A stretch of 64,000 nucleotides of DNA from Salinicoccus halitifaciens. Lineage in GTDB: Bacteria > Bacillota > Bacilli > Staphylococcales > Salinicoccaceae. Positions 56,436-64,000 of this stretch are shown here, piece by piece. The notes beneath the pieces are model-generated. The model was not told the DNA's origin. It was given only the letters and a program-made list of their open reading frames with translations, and ran no database searches. Positions within the stretch are counted from its first letter, which is position 1; every line of letters starts with the position of its first letter. The DNA lies in NCBI RefSeq assembly GCF_021026095.1, contig NZ_JAJNCU010000001.1, forward strand, positions 558,001-622,000, given 5' to 3'. The position numbers and the translations under genes are program-made.

Positions 56436-57368
56436 ATGATCGGATTGAATTATATCATTCCCGTCTTTATGGACGTCATCGTCCCCATTTTGATACTTCT
56501 AGGGATTGGCCTTCTGCTTCAAAGGAAATTCCAGTTCAGGCTGAGACCGATCGCCAATCTCGTCACATATTGCTTCATGCCCGCCGCGGTCTTCATCAAT
56601 ATTTATCATGCAGAAATCAATTTCTCTTTGGTTATCCAGCTCTTCCTTTATTTATCACTGTTCATCAGCATTCTGATCATACTGAGCAATATTTTGAGCC
56701 GTCTGTTGAACCTGGAAAACGGGGAAGCGACCGCCCTTAAAAACAGCATTTCCCTCATGAACTCCGGAAACTACGGACTGCCGGTCAGCCAGCTGGTCTT
56801 CAGTTCGAATCCGCTCGGCGTCTCGGTGCAGATCATCGTGCTTGTTGTCCAGAACCTGCTTACATTCACTTACGGGCTTTATAACTTGATTTCCGCTTCA
56901 AAATCGATCATCGAGCTGCTCCGTGATCTGCTTAAACTGCCAATCATACATGCGCTCGCGATTGCGATTTTGTTTAAAATATTCGATGCACCGATACCAA
57001 CTTTCCTGCTTGTGCCGATTGAACAGCTGGCAGGCGGATTCGCCGCTCTCGCCCTGATTCTGCTCGGTGCACAGCTTGAAAGCATAAAGATCCGCACATT
57101 CCATAAAGTGATTCCCTGGAGCCTTTTCGGACGCCTGGTCATCGGGCCGGTTGTGGCGCTGATTTTAATATTCACGATAGGGCTTGATGGTGTCATCGCA
57201 CAATCACTGTTCATTGCAAGTGCCTTCCCGACGTCCAGGAATACAGCAACCCTTGCACTGGAATACGATGTTGAACCTGAACTCCATGCCCAAATTGTAC
57301 TTTACAGTACACTGCTGAGCAGCATCACAGTGACATTCGTCATTTTCCTTTCGATGCAGCTGTTCTAA
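56436..57368 (+). CDS. AEC-family (auxin efflux carrier-like) transporter
   Basis: A 310-residue membrane protein with about ten helices, including FMDVIVPILILLGIGLLLQRKF, NSGNYGLPVSQLVF and the C-terminal ASAFPTSRNTATLALEYD block typical of the AEC/BART family. Bacterial members move organic acids such as malate or malonate; the substrate here is unknown. Start 56436 (ATG) or TTG 56445. TATAAT at 56403-56408 may be the -10, without a clear -35. Confidence 0.85.
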   Translation: MIGLNYIIPVFMDVIVPILILLGIGLLLQRKFQFRLRPIANLVTYCFMPAAVFINIYHAEINFSLVIQLFLYLSLFISILIILSNILSRLLNLENGEATALKNSISLMNSGNYGLPVSQLVFSSNPLGVSVQIIVLVVQNLLTFTYGLYNLISASKSIIELLRDLLKLPIIHALAIAILFKIFDAPIPTFLLVPIEQLAGGFAALALILLGAQLESIKIRTFHKVIPWSLFGRLVIGPVVALILIFTIGLDGVIAQSLFIASAFPTSRNTATLALEYDVEPELHAQIVLYSTLLSSITVTFVIFLSMQLF

Positions 57369-57374
57369 AACGAT

Positions 57375-57413
57375 AAAAAAACGGTGCATCCCATTGTGGG
57401 ATGCACCGTTTTT
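57375..57413. terminator. Bidirectional terminator between the AEC and telA genes
   Basis: A 17-bp stem, 57377-57393 with 57397-57413 (core ACGGTGCATCCCA), TTG loop, A-run on one side and T-run on the other. Confidence 0.95.
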
Positions 57414-57417
57414 CTGG

Positions 57418-58611
57418 TCAGTACCTGTGTTCTTCCTTCAGCTGCAGCAGTCTCTTCTTCAGATCTTCTTCCATTTGAACGAGTTCTGTCTCCGCTTCTT
57501 TACGTTTCTGGGAACCTTCTGCCTGGATCTGGAGTGTCTCTTCGATGGTTGTGACAAGGTTTTCCTGAGTCGTTTTCAGTGTTTCTATATCCACGATACC
57601 CCGTTCATTTTCACGCGCTGTGCGCAGGGAATTCTGCTTCAGCATCTCTGAGTTTTTAGTCAGCAGATCATTGGTGGTGTTGGTCACTGCCTGCTGTGCC
57701 TTCGATGCAGACTCCTGGCGGAGCAGGGTGAGTGCAATCGCCATCTGGTTTTTCCATAAAGGAATGCTTGTCAGTATGGAACTCTGTATCTTTTCGGCGA
57801 GTGTCTGGTTGATGTTTTGTATCATCCTGATCTGTGGTGCCGACTGCAGGGTGATCTGCCTTGAAAGTTTCAAATCATGAATCCTTTTTTCAAGACGGTT
57901 CAAATACTGCATCATGTCATTGACGTCCTGGACATCCATTTGATTTCCGGATTCATCCGCCTTCGCCCTCAATGCAGGCAGAACTTCTGATTCTATTTCT
58001 TCCTTCTTCAGCTCAGCCGCTGCGATATAGATGTTTATCGCGTCGAAATAATCTTTGTTCTGATCATATAAATTATCAAGCATGTGTACATCTTTGATCA
58101 GCACTTCTTTAGCGTGTTCCAGCTGTATGCTGATGCGGTCCACCTGGGAAGCGACGCTCTGATGCTTCGAAATCAGTTCATTGACTGATTTTTTCATTCT
58201 GCCGAACAGACGGCTGACTATATTCTTTTTCTCATTCGTCAGCTCATCGGGATCAATCTCTTTCAGCTTCTTCATCAGGTTCTCAAGTGTATCGCCGATG
58301 GGGCCGACATCTTTCGACTGGACTTCGTTCAGCATCTGATGGGAGAACTTGGACAACGCCTGCTGGGCGTTGGAACCATAGGTGATGAGTGCATCATTGT
58401 CGAGAGGCTCGATCTTTGATTTTATATCTTGGATGCGCTTCATATCTTCTTCGCTGAACTGTTCTTTGAAAGTGGTCAATACATTGTTTTCCCTCTCCCC
58501 GCCGGTTTCTGCCTTTTCCGGCTGCAGGGCAGGGTACTCTGAAGTTGACGCCGTGCTAAACGGATCACTCAGAAGCTGATCCTTCAAATCATTATCATTT
58601 TTCTGATTCAT
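57418..58611 (-). CDS. telA: TelA-like toxic anion resistance protein
   Basis: A 397-residue cytosolic, almost fully helical protein of the TelA/KlaA family (PF05816), with a disordered acidic N terminus (1-45) and a coiled-coil end. Relatives are linked to tellurite and cell-envelope stress resistance; the mechanism is unclear. ATG 58611 has AGGAG 8 bases upstream, better than the GTG at 58620. It overlaps xpaC by 17 bases in the acyP-xpaC-telA operon. Confidence 0.9.
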   Translation of the reverse strand: MNQKNDNDLKDQLLSDPFSTASTSEYPALQPEKAETGGERENNVLTTFKEQFSEEDMKRIQDIKSKIEPLDNDALITYGSNAQQALSKFSHQMLNEVQSKDVGPIGDTLENLMKKLKEIDPDELTNEKKNIVSRLFGRMKKSVNELISKHQSVASQVDRISIQLEHAKEVLIKDVHMLDNLYDQNKDYFDAINIYIAAAELKKEEIESEVLPALRAKADESGNQMDVQDVNDMMQYLNRLEKRIHDLKLSRQITLQSAPQIRMIQNINQTLAEKIQSSILTSIPLWKNQMAIALTLLRQESASKAQQAVTNTTNDLLTKNSEMLKQNSLRTARENERGIVDIETLKTTQENLVTTIEETLQIQAEGSQKRKEAETELVQMEEDLKKRLLQLKEEHRY

Positions 58612-59353
58612 TATTGTCACTCCTAAACACTTTTACTTTTTCCCTTTCCTGTCTGGGGATGCTGACCTCTTCCCGTTCCTGGTCAGAAATATTCACCTTT
58701 TGCTCATCCATTTTGTTTTCGAGCTGCATGTTCCTGCCGGCCCGTTTCCTGTTCAGGCTGATGAGGTCCTTTTCGACTTCCAGTGACTGGTAAGCCGGAC
58801 GGTTCATATGGGAGAGGTTGGATTGCAGCGTCCGCTTCAGCTCGAGCATGGACAACCTCGTCTCATGCAGCTTGATTTTTTCCTCCTTGGATTTCCCCGG
58901 CATCCTGTATAAGAACAAGTACTGTTCGATGGTATTCACCGCCGAGTCCAGATTGGAATGGAAGAACTGCTGTACATTGTAAAAGACTTTTGGATCATCT
59001 TCGACTGTAGTGACGATGGATTTGACTATGCGGTTGATATCGAAGATGAGCTTTGCATCTTTCAACGTACGTATATTGTAGTAGCTCTGCCTGAGACGGT
59101 TCATCTTTTCTTTTGCTTCTTTCAGTTGGGACCGTATATACTTATACTCACTTTTATTCAAACCGTACTCCCTCAGCTGCCTGTTGAAACTGACAGACTG
59201 GGTGGGGAAGTAAGCTGCAAAAAATCCACCTGTACCGACCAGCAGGTCAAAGAACAGATGAAGATCCAGAGCAAGCATTGATGCCAGACCGGTCACGATT
59301 GAAGTCGGTATGGCGACTAAGGCTGCAGTCCAACGTGAAATGTTGAATTTCAT
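58595..59353 (-). CDS. xpaC: XpaC-like phosphate hydrolysis family protein
   Basis: A 252-residue protein with an N-terminal hairpin of two membrane helices (about 9-50) and a cytosolic helical, highly charged C terminus. It fits the XpaC family, named for hydrolysis of 5-bromo-4-chloroindolyl phosphate; a real enzymatic role is doubtful. xpaC and telA are commonly adjacent and probably work together at the membrane. Confidence 0.85.
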   Translation of the reverse strand: MKFNISRWTAALVAIPTSIVTGLASMLALDLHLFFDLLVGTGGFFAAYFPTQSVSFNRQLREYGLNKSEYKYIRSQLKEAKEKMNRLRQSYYNIRTLKDAKLIFDINRIVKSIVTTVEDDPKVFYNVQQFFHSNLDSAVNTIEQYLFLYRMPGKSKEEKIKLHETRLSMLELKRTLQSNLSHMNRPAYQSLEVEKDLISLNRKRAGRNMQLENKMDEQKVNISDQEREEVSIPRQEREKVKVFRSDNNESEK

Positions 59354-59372
59354 ATGTTAACACCTGCAATCA

Positions 59373-59642
59373 TCATAAAGTTTTAAAGTCAGTGTATTTC
59401 TCTTCCGGTTCTGCAGAATTCACTGTATACTCTTCTATACGGGATGCAGGCGCAGGACCGTCAACCACCTCATCAATGAACCGTTCAAGAGACGAGACTT
59501 CTCCTTGTGCGAACACTTCGACATCCGCCGTCAAATTTTTGGCATATCCCTTTATCCCGTATCGATCAGCAATGGTTTTAGTGTGGTACCTGAACCCGAC
59601 ACCCTGTACTCTTCCACTTAAAGTAATCAATCTAGCTTCCAT
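59373..59642 (-). CDS. acyP: Acylphosphatase
   Basis: An 89-residue acylphosphatase that hydrolyses carboxyl-phosphate bonds. Catalytic R18 in GRVQGVGFR and N36 in GYAKNLTADVEV are present. ATG 59642 follows AGAGGTGGG and is preferred over an in-frame start at 59663. First gene of acyP-xpaC-telA on the minus strand. Confidence 0.94.
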   Translation of the reverse strand: MEARLITLSGRVQGVGFRYHTKTIADRYGIKGYAKNLTADVEVFAQGEVSSLERFIDEVVDGPAPASRIEEYTVNSAEPEEKYTDFKTL

Positions 59643-59662
59643 GTTCCCACCTCTTATTAACA

Positions 59663-59692
59663 ATTATAAAAGTTTCTGCTTGATATTGCTAA
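59663..59692 (-). promoter_or_regulatory. acyP-xpaC-telA promoter
   Basis: Read on the minus strand: -35 TTAGCA (59692-59687), 18-base spacer, -10 TATAAT (59668-59663). Its spacer contains the -35 of the opposing DUF1033 promoter, so the two divergent units may interfere. Confidence 0.5.
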
Positions 59693-59709
59693 TTATTCGC
59701 GTATATAAT
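59680..59709 (+). promoter_or_regulatory. Promoter of the DUF1033 gene
   Basis: -35 TTGATA (59680-59685), 18-base spacer, -10 TATAAT (59704-59709). Confidence 0.7.
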
Positions 59710-59748
59710 ATGACTATTATCTTAATGAACCGGTTAGGAGTTTTAAAA

Positions 59749-60060
59749 ATGTATCAAGTGGCCGTTTTAAAAGCTGATTATGAAGGTTGGTGGCTATTTG
59801 AAGGATGGCAGGAAGATCTGACCGACATCAGGAATTTCGATTCCGAGGATGCCATGATCCGGTATTACAGACAGCTTGTGGAAGAAATGACCGCGGAATT
59901 TCATTCCTGTCAGAAAGGCAAGTATGGCCTCTGCGCTTTTTTCAATGCATGTGAACTGGAATACTGCGAAGAGTGCGAAGAGGATCTGCAGATTTATTAT
60001 ACTCCGCTTTGTCTTAAAGACAGAGAATTCCTGGAAGTCCGGACAAATATGAATATTTAA
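59749..60060 (+). CDS. DUF1033 family protein
   Basis: A 103-residue acidic protein. MYQVAVLKADYEGWWLFEGW is the DUF1033 signature. Six cysteines, C54, C62, C68, C73, C76 and C88, cluster in the second half and may bind zinc; this is an inference. In S. aureus a gene in this position next to cspA belongs to the msaABCR regulatory operon, so a regulatory role is possible. ATG 59749 follows TTAGGAG. No terminator separates it from the csp promoter. Confidence 0.8.
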   Translation: MYQVAVLKADYEGWWLFEGWQEDLTDIRNFDSEDAMIRYYRQLVEEMTAEFHSCQKGKYGLCAFFNACELEYCEECEEDLQIYYTPLCLKDREFLEVRTNMNI

Positions 60061-60071
60061 TGAATTTGTGT

Positions 60072-60100
60072 TTGCAAAAGTGTACTATCTTTAGTATACT
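60072..60100 (+). promoter_or_regulatory. Cold-shock gene promoter
   Basis: -35 TTGCAA (60072-60077), 17-base spacer, -10 TATACT (60095-60100). The start near 60107 gives a leader of about 104 bases. Confidence 0.75.
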
Positions 60101-60106
60101 TTACAT

Positions 60107-60210
60107 ATCAATAAGCAATAGAAACATGTTTAGGAAAGACTAGATTTTCTACTTTTTCAGGACTATGATTTTATTTGCTATTGTAATATAGTCTTTTGGA
60201 GGAACAATCA
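60107..60210 (+). promoter_or_regulatory. Structured 5' leader of the cold-shock gene
   Basis: Long untranslated leader typical of cspA genes. AAAGACTA (60135-60142) can pair with TAGTCTTT (60189-60196), which touches the ribosome site GGAGG (60198-60202). A second GACTA at 60161-60165 can pair with the same TAGTC, giving two exclusive folds, as expected of a temperature-responsive leader. Confidence 0.5.
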
Positions 60211-60411
60211 ATGAAACAAGGTACAGTAAAATGGTTTAATGCAGAAAAGGGTTTTGGCTTTATCGAAATTGAAGGAGAAAACGACGTATTCGTTCATTTC
60301 TCAGCAATCAATCAAGAAGGCTACAAATCTCTTGAAGAAGGTCAATCAGTAGAATTCGAAGTAGTTGAAGGCGACCGCGGTCCACAGGCTGCAAACGTTG
60401 TTAAACTATAA
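60211..60411 (+). CDS. cspA: Cold-shock protein
   Basis: A 66-residue CspA-family single-domain RNA chaperone. RNP1-like [10 protein letters not shown] and RNP2-like VFVHFSAI are intact. In S. aureus the same locus (cspA/msaB) is both a cold-shock protein and a regulator. ATG 60211 follows TTGGAGGAAC. A/T-rich codon use, like hup, suggests high expression. Confidence 0.97.
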   Translation: MKQGTVKWFNAEKGFGFIEIEGENDVFVHFSAINQEGYKSLEEGQSVEFEVVEGDRGPQAANVVKL

Positions 60412-60450
60412 TTAAAAAAATAGTCAACGATTGTCATAAATTGTCAATTG

Positions 60451-60485
60451 AACTCCGTCACTGTTAGTGGCGGAGTTATTTATTT
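60451..60485 (+). terminator. Terminator after the cold-shock gene
   Basis: Stem AACTCCGTCACT (60451-60462) with AGTGGCGGAGTT (60466-60477), one G-U pair, GTT loop, T-rich tail. Confidence 0.88.
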
Positions 60486-60493
60486 GAATGAAT

Positions 60494-60538
60494 AAAAACC
60501 CCCGTTCATCGGCTCAAAGAGCAAATGGACGGGGGTTT
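60494..60538 (-). terminator. Terminator after lysA
   Basis: On the minus strand, AAACCCCCGTCCAT (60538-60525) pairs with ATGAACGGGGGTTT (60509-60496), one G-U pair, with an inner GCTC/GAGC hairpin, then T residues. It ends the dap-lysA operon. Confidence 0.9.
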
Positions 60539-60551
60539 CTATGTTCCATCT

Positions 60552-61829
60552 TCAATATTCCATGAGGACATCATTCTGTATGAGCTGATCGAGGGTCTGT
60601 CTTTTGATGACTTCTTTGACGCCGTCGGCTGCAATGAAGACTACGGCTGGCTTCAGCATCTGATTATAGTTCGAAGCCATCGAATAATGGTATGCGCCTG
60701 TCGTTTTGACAGCCACAAGATCCCCGCGCTTTATATTCGCCGGCAGGGGTTTATTTTTGCCTATGATGTCACCGGACTCGCAGAGTTTGCCGACGACATT
60801 CGCAAGAGTGTCCCCTGAGTCGTCCGGACGCTGTTTAACGGGTATGATATCATATTCGGCCCCGTAGAGCGGGGTGCGTATATGGTCGCTCATACCGCCG
60901 TTTACAGAGACGTAGCGGCTGACGCCCGGTATATCCTTCACCGTGCCGACTTCATATACCGTAATCGCCGCTTCAGCTGTTATCGAGCGGCCGGGTTCGA
61001 TGATGACATGCGGCATGCTGAAGCCGTACTGCGACGTCACTTCTTTCAGCCGGGTGAAGATTTCATCAAACCCTTCTTCCACAGGGAACCTGATATCTTC
61101 ATCTGTATATCGCACACCGAAGCCGCCGCCCATATTGAGGATTTCAATCTCTATCCCATGGTCATTCAGCCAGTCGTAGACGGCCGTCAGTGCATTGACG
61201 AACGGGGCCGGGTCGGACAGCTGCGAACCGAGATGGTAATGGATGCCCTTGAAATCGAGGTTTTCCACTTTTTCCATTTCCTTCACAGCTTTCAGCGCCG
61301 TGCCGTCTGCAATAGACAAGCCGAATTTGCTGTCGGTCTGTCCCGTGGATATGAATTCGTGCGTGTCCACATCGACACCCGGATTGACCCTGAGCAGGAC
61401 ATTCACAGGTGAATCTGCAATATCATCGAGGAGGGCGATTTCGTCGAGTGAATCAATGATGAATAAAGTGACCCCCTGGGCTAGGGCAAATTCCAGCTCT
61501 TCAGGTGTCTTATTGTTACCGTGGAATTTGATTTTCCCCGGATCGATGCCTCCCTTGATGGCAGTATATAATTCCCCTGAGGAAACCACATCGATTTCCA
61601 TATCCTCCTCTTTCAGCAGCTGTATCATCTGAAGGGAAGTGAAGGCCTTCGAAGCATAGGAGACCGAGTAATGCTCCACATGTGATGAAAGGACTGTGTG
61701 GTAACTTCTCATCATCCCCCTCATATGGGCTTCATCATAGATGATGAGCGGTGTGCCAAAACGTTCAGCGAGACTTGTGACGTCCTGGCCGCCAAACTGC
61801 AGTTTATCATTATGGTATTCAAGACTCAT
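60552..61829 (-). CDS. lysA: Diaminopimelate decarboxylase
   Basis: A 425-residue fold III PLP enzyme that decarboxylates meso-DAP to lysine. PLP lysine K61 in VSYASKAF, HYHLGSQ, the GGGFGVRY loop, EPGRSI and the partner-site CESGD motif are all present. AGGAGATC precedes the ATG. It is the last gene of a minus-strand operon and overlaps alr by 11 bases. Lysine is also the third residue of staphylococcal peptidoglycan stems. Confidence 0.97.
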   Translation of the reverse strand: MSLEYHNDKLQFGGQDVTSLAERFGTPLIIYDEAHMRGMMRSYHTVLSSHVEHYSVSYASKAFTSLQMIQLLKEEDMEIDVVSSGELYTAIKGGIDPGKIKFHGNNKTPEELEFALAQGVTLFIIDSLDEIALLDDIADSPVNVLLRVNPGVDVDTHEFISTGQTDSKFGLSIADGTALKAVKEMEKVENLDFKGIHYHLGSQLSDPAPFVNALTAVYDWLNDHGIEIEILNMGGGFGVRYTDEDIRFPVEEGFDEIFTRLKEVTSQYGFSMPHVIIEPGRSITAEAAITVYEVGTVKDIPGVSRYVSVNGGMSDHIRTPLYGAEYDIIPVKQRPDDSGDTLANVVGKLCESGDIIGKNKPLPANIKRGDLVAVKTTGAYHYSMASNYNQMLKPAVVFIAADGVKEVIKRQTLDQLIQNDVLMEY

Positions 61830-62892
61830 TTGTGATCTCCTTCGTTAAAGTATTATAATTCAAGGTCGCGAGCTGTTCCGAATTTGCACCGACACCTTTG
61901 AATGTATATTCATCAAGGCGCATTTCAGGGTGGTAAATATATACTCTGTCGCCGGTTGCGACTGTCTCATCCACTTCGACGATCATATGGCTCATCATCA
62001 GACTGACGATGGGGTAGCGCCGCCCGTTGATCAGGCAGTCGTATTCCGCACGTTTCCTGAGCACACCGTCGCCGTATCCGATATCGACGATCGCAACTTT
62101 GGTCCTGCGCCCTGCGACAAAAGACCCGCCGTAGCCCATCGGCATATTCTCATCCATATCCCTGATCTGCACCACCGAGGAATAAAGTTCGAAAGGCTGT
62201 ACGAACATCTCATCATTCAAACCGGAGTAGGGCTTGGAGCCGTATAAACCGATCCCGAGCCTTGTATGTGTATGGCCCGGAAGAAGACCGTCCCGGACGA
62301 AGCTTGCGGTATTCTGGGAATGTACAAATTCCGGAGTGATATCGAGCCTGTCAAATCCCGCCAGGAACCCGAGCCAGTTTTTCCGTTCTATTTCATAATT
62401 GCCGTCAAATTCATCCGCATAGCCGAAATGGCACCATAATCCCTCGAGGAAGAAACGTTCAGCTTCATCCATTTGGGCCTGATGATGCAGCACTTGTTCA
62501 ACTTCTCCAAAATTGTCAAAGCCCGACCGGTTGAACAACCCGGCATATTCGATATGAACACTGATGCCGGCAAGTTCCTCCTGGTACTTTTCATAATATG
62601 CGAGGGAGGGGAGGGTGATGCTCAGATCGAGCCTTCTCACGCTGGCGAATTCAGTGGTGGGATTGAGTAAAAACACCATCGAATCATCAGTCATTTTCCT
62701 GATCGCTTCCGCCTCTTTCAAGGATGTTGTTGCAAAAGCGCTGATGCCTGCTTCCAGGAATGCTTCCACCGCAAGCTCGAGGCCGAAGTTGTAGGCATTG
62801 TTCTTGACGACCGCAATGGTCGGGATGCCCTCCCGGACCCGGACAGCCTGTGAAACCAGTTGTTTTCTGTCTATAGTCAGTATTCCGCTCAT
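61819..62892 (-). CDS. alr: Alanine racemase, class found in the staphylococcal dap operon (Alr2-like)
   Basis: A 357-residue fold III PLP racemase. PLP lysine K30 lies in AVVKNNAYNFG, a variant of the usual KANAYGHG. The second-base Tyr region is MGYGGSF, followed by IVDIGYGDG, and the C terminus has EYTFKGVGANSEQLA. It resembles S. aureus Alr2, also placed between dapL and lysA. Alanine racemase activity is likely, but a role with DAP or another amino acid is not excluded. Start ATG with GAGG 10 bases upstream. Confidence 0.88.
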   Translation of the reverse strand: MSGILTIDRKQLVSQAVRVREGIPTIAVVKNNAYNFGLELAVEAFLEAGISAFATTSLKEAEAIRKMTDDSMVFLLNPTTEFASVRRLDLSITLPSLAYYEKYQEELAGISVHIEYAGLFNRSGFDNFGEVEQVLHHQAQMDEAERFFLEGLWCHFGYADEFDGNYEIERKNWLGFLAGFDRLDITPEFVHSQNTASFVRDGLLPGHTHTRLGIGLYGSKPYSGLNDEMFVQPFELYSSVVQIRDMDENMPMGYGGSFVAGRRTKVAIVDIGYGDGVLRKRAEYDCLINGRRYPIVSLMMSHMIVEVDETVATGDRVYIYHPEMRLDEYTFKGVGANSEQLATLNYNTLTKEITNES

Positions 62893-62902
62893 ATCTTTAA
62901 CC

Positions 62903-64000
62903 TCAAAACTTGTAGTTCTTCAATATATTTTCATAGTAATCCGCCACACGGAGGAGCACTGCTTCATCAAAGTTGAACGTCGGGGTATGGAGGCTGCTCG
63001 TGAACCCTTTTTCTTCATTTCCGGCACCGATGAAGACGAAGTACGTCGGTGCGACTTCACTGTAAAAGCTGAAATCCTCTCCAAAGAGATAAGGTTTCTC
63101 CTTGATCACCGGCTCGAACCCGGAGGCTTCCAGGCTCTGATGGACAAGGGGCCTCAATACCGGATCATTTTTGACAGGCGGATAACCTTCATTGTATGTC
63201 ACTTCGACTTTACAGCCATAAAGGTTTTCCACACCCGCCCTGATCTTTTCCATCCGGCTTTTGATCAACGCGAGATCATTTTCTTCGTAGGTGCGGATCG
63301 TCCCTTCGAGATAACCGTTTGACGGTACTGTATTGATCGCTTCCCCGGCATTCATCTGCCCGAGATGGATGATATTCCGGTTCAGGCCGTCGAGGTGGAA
63401 CTGCTGTATCTGCGAAATTTCACGGGTGGTGAACATCAGTGCCTCTATGGCCGATTTACCGTTGTGCTTACTGGCAACATGGGCGGATTCACCTTTGATG
63501 TAAAAACGGTACTCCGTGGCACTTGCCGTCATTTCATGGTCCCTGAAAAGGGCGAGACCGGTCTTTTCATCCGGCATCATATGTATGCCGAATATGGCAT
63601 CGATCTCTTTTTTAGCGGGCCAGCTGTCGATCAGCTGCTTTGCACCGGCCATCGTCTCTTCGCTCGGCTGGAAAATGAAATGGCAGCTGTGGGGGAGTTT
63701 CCCTTCATCATATAAAGACTTGCACCGCTTTACAAAGAGGAGCAGGGCGGCTGTATGCCCGTCGTGCCCACATGCGTGCATCACACCGTCATTTCTGCTT
63801 CTGTAGGGGACATCGTTCTCTTCATGTATCGGCAAAGCATCAATATCTGCACGGAACCCAAGCGTGATGTCACTTTCACCTTTTAAATACGCAACCACCC
63901 CGGTAGGGAGTGGTTGCGTATAGGTGACACCCAGAGATTCAAGAACCTCTATGATATAAGATGTTGTTTCGAACTCATTCATGCTGAGCTCCGGATTTTC
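62903..64000 (-). CDS. dapL: M20 peptidase, N-acetyldiaminopimelate deacetylase type (5' end outside window)
   Basis: At least 365 residues of an M20 metallopeptidase/amidohydrolase. Metal motifs ADIDALPI, HACGHDGHTA and QPSEET are intact, as is LFGEDFSFY. Although an ATG lies at 63982, homology continues upstream in frame to the window edge as ENPELS, matching HPELS of relatives, so the gene is cut. S. aureus has the same gene before alr2-lysA, where it acts in the acetylated DAP route; hippurate hydrolase-like annotations are common for it. Upstream dap genes should lie to the right. Confidence 0.9.
   Translation of the reverse strand, partial: ENPELSMNEFETTSYIIEVLESLGVTYTQPLPTGVVAYLKGESDITLGFRADIDALPIHEENDVPYRSRNDGVMHACGHDGHTAALLLFVKRCKSLYDEGKLPHSCHFIFQPSEETMAGAKQLIDSWPAKKEIDAIFGIHMMPDEKTGLALFRDHEMTASATEYRFYIKGESAHVASKHNGKSAIEALMFTTREISQIQQFHLDGLNRNIIHLGQMNAGEAINTVPSNGYLEGTIRTYEENDLALIKSRMEKIRAGVENLYGCKVEVTYNEGYPPVKNDPVLRPLVHQSLEASGFEPVIKEKPYLFGEDFSFYSEVAPTYFVFIGAGNEEKGFTSSLHTPTFNFDEAVLLRVADYYENILKNYKF

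Noticed and set aside
57377-57413. Inverted repeat as an insertion-sequence end
   Set aside because: No transposase, no target duplication, and it sits between convergent genes with A and T flanks: a two-way terminator.

Overview
The window is one ungapped stretch of Gram-positive core chromosome. Gene order follows Bacillus/Staphylococcus blocks almost without interruption: yphE-yphF-hup-hepS-menG-hepT-ndk-aroC-aroB-aroA-ypiA-ypiB-ypiF-qcrABC-ypjA, then mgsA-bshA-cca-birA-dinG-aspB-asnS-dnaD-nth/pbp-recU, gpsB-rnpB-ypsC-dynA, thyA-dfrA, arlRS, odhAB, and the lysA end of a dap operon. Staphylococcaceae-specific signs are ArlRS, a CvfC-type protein, BrxB, bacillithiol synthesis without bshB1 beside bshA, an acyP-xpaC-telA block, a DUF1033 gene beside a cold-shock gene, and a class-2 alanine racemase beside lysA. 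G+C looks clearly higher than in S. aureus, proteins are rich in Asp/Glu, and a menaquinol:cytochrome c reductase (qcrABC), which S. aureus lacks, is present. Together these suggest a moderately halophilic member such as Salinicoccus or a close relative; the genus is an inference. No phage, IS element, CRISPR array or tRNA was seen.

Layout. 1-9.8 kb: membrane/lipoprotein genes, HU, menaquinone side chain and ring methylation, Ndk, shikimate pathway, a TPR protein and YpiB/YpiF. 9.9-13.3 kb: bc complex, YpjA and a zinc metallopeptidase. 13.4-23.5 kb: methylglyoxal synthase, bacillithiol glycosyltransferase, CCA-adding enzyme, BirA, DinG, AspB, AsnS, DnaD, Nth. 23.5-26.7 kb (minus): class A PBP and RecU. 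26.7-36.9 kb: YppE, YpsA, GpsB, RNase P RNA, YpsC, a double dynamin, rhodanese, 5'-3' exonuclease, RNase H-like protein, zinc-finger peptide, a CvfC gene split at a poly-A tract, BrxB. 37-45 kb: thyA-dfrA-ypmS, msrAB-crr-yozE, deoD, ctpA, murG, a PAP2 phosphatase. 45-57.4 kb: GNAT, ArlRS, OdhAB, a MoxR/VWA pair, BrnQ and an AEC carrier. 57.4-59.7 kb (minus): acyP-xpaC-telA. 59.7-64 kb: DUF1033, cold-shock protein, and on the minus strand the distal part of a lysine/DAP operon (dapL-type deacetylase, alr, lysA), cut by the window end.

The genes are mostly housekeeping, grouped in tight, often overlapping operons bounded by clear intrinsic terminators, many with readable sigma-A promoters. Menaquinone synthesis (menG, hepST, and aro genes for chorismate) sits beside the quinol-oxidising Qcr complex. 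Redox repair is scattered through the window (bshA, brxB, msrA, msrB). Every intergenic gap is under 300 bases except the one that holds rnpB. The most unusual observations are the cvfC reading frame broken at an A9 run that contains a -1 slippery heptamer, a 23-codon minus-strand membrane-peptide ORF with its own ribosome site and terminator between brxB and thyA, a class A PBP with a long C-terminal tail free of basic residues, and a DHFR with Tyr at the trimethoprim-resistance position. I found no clearly new multi-gene defence or biosynthetic system.
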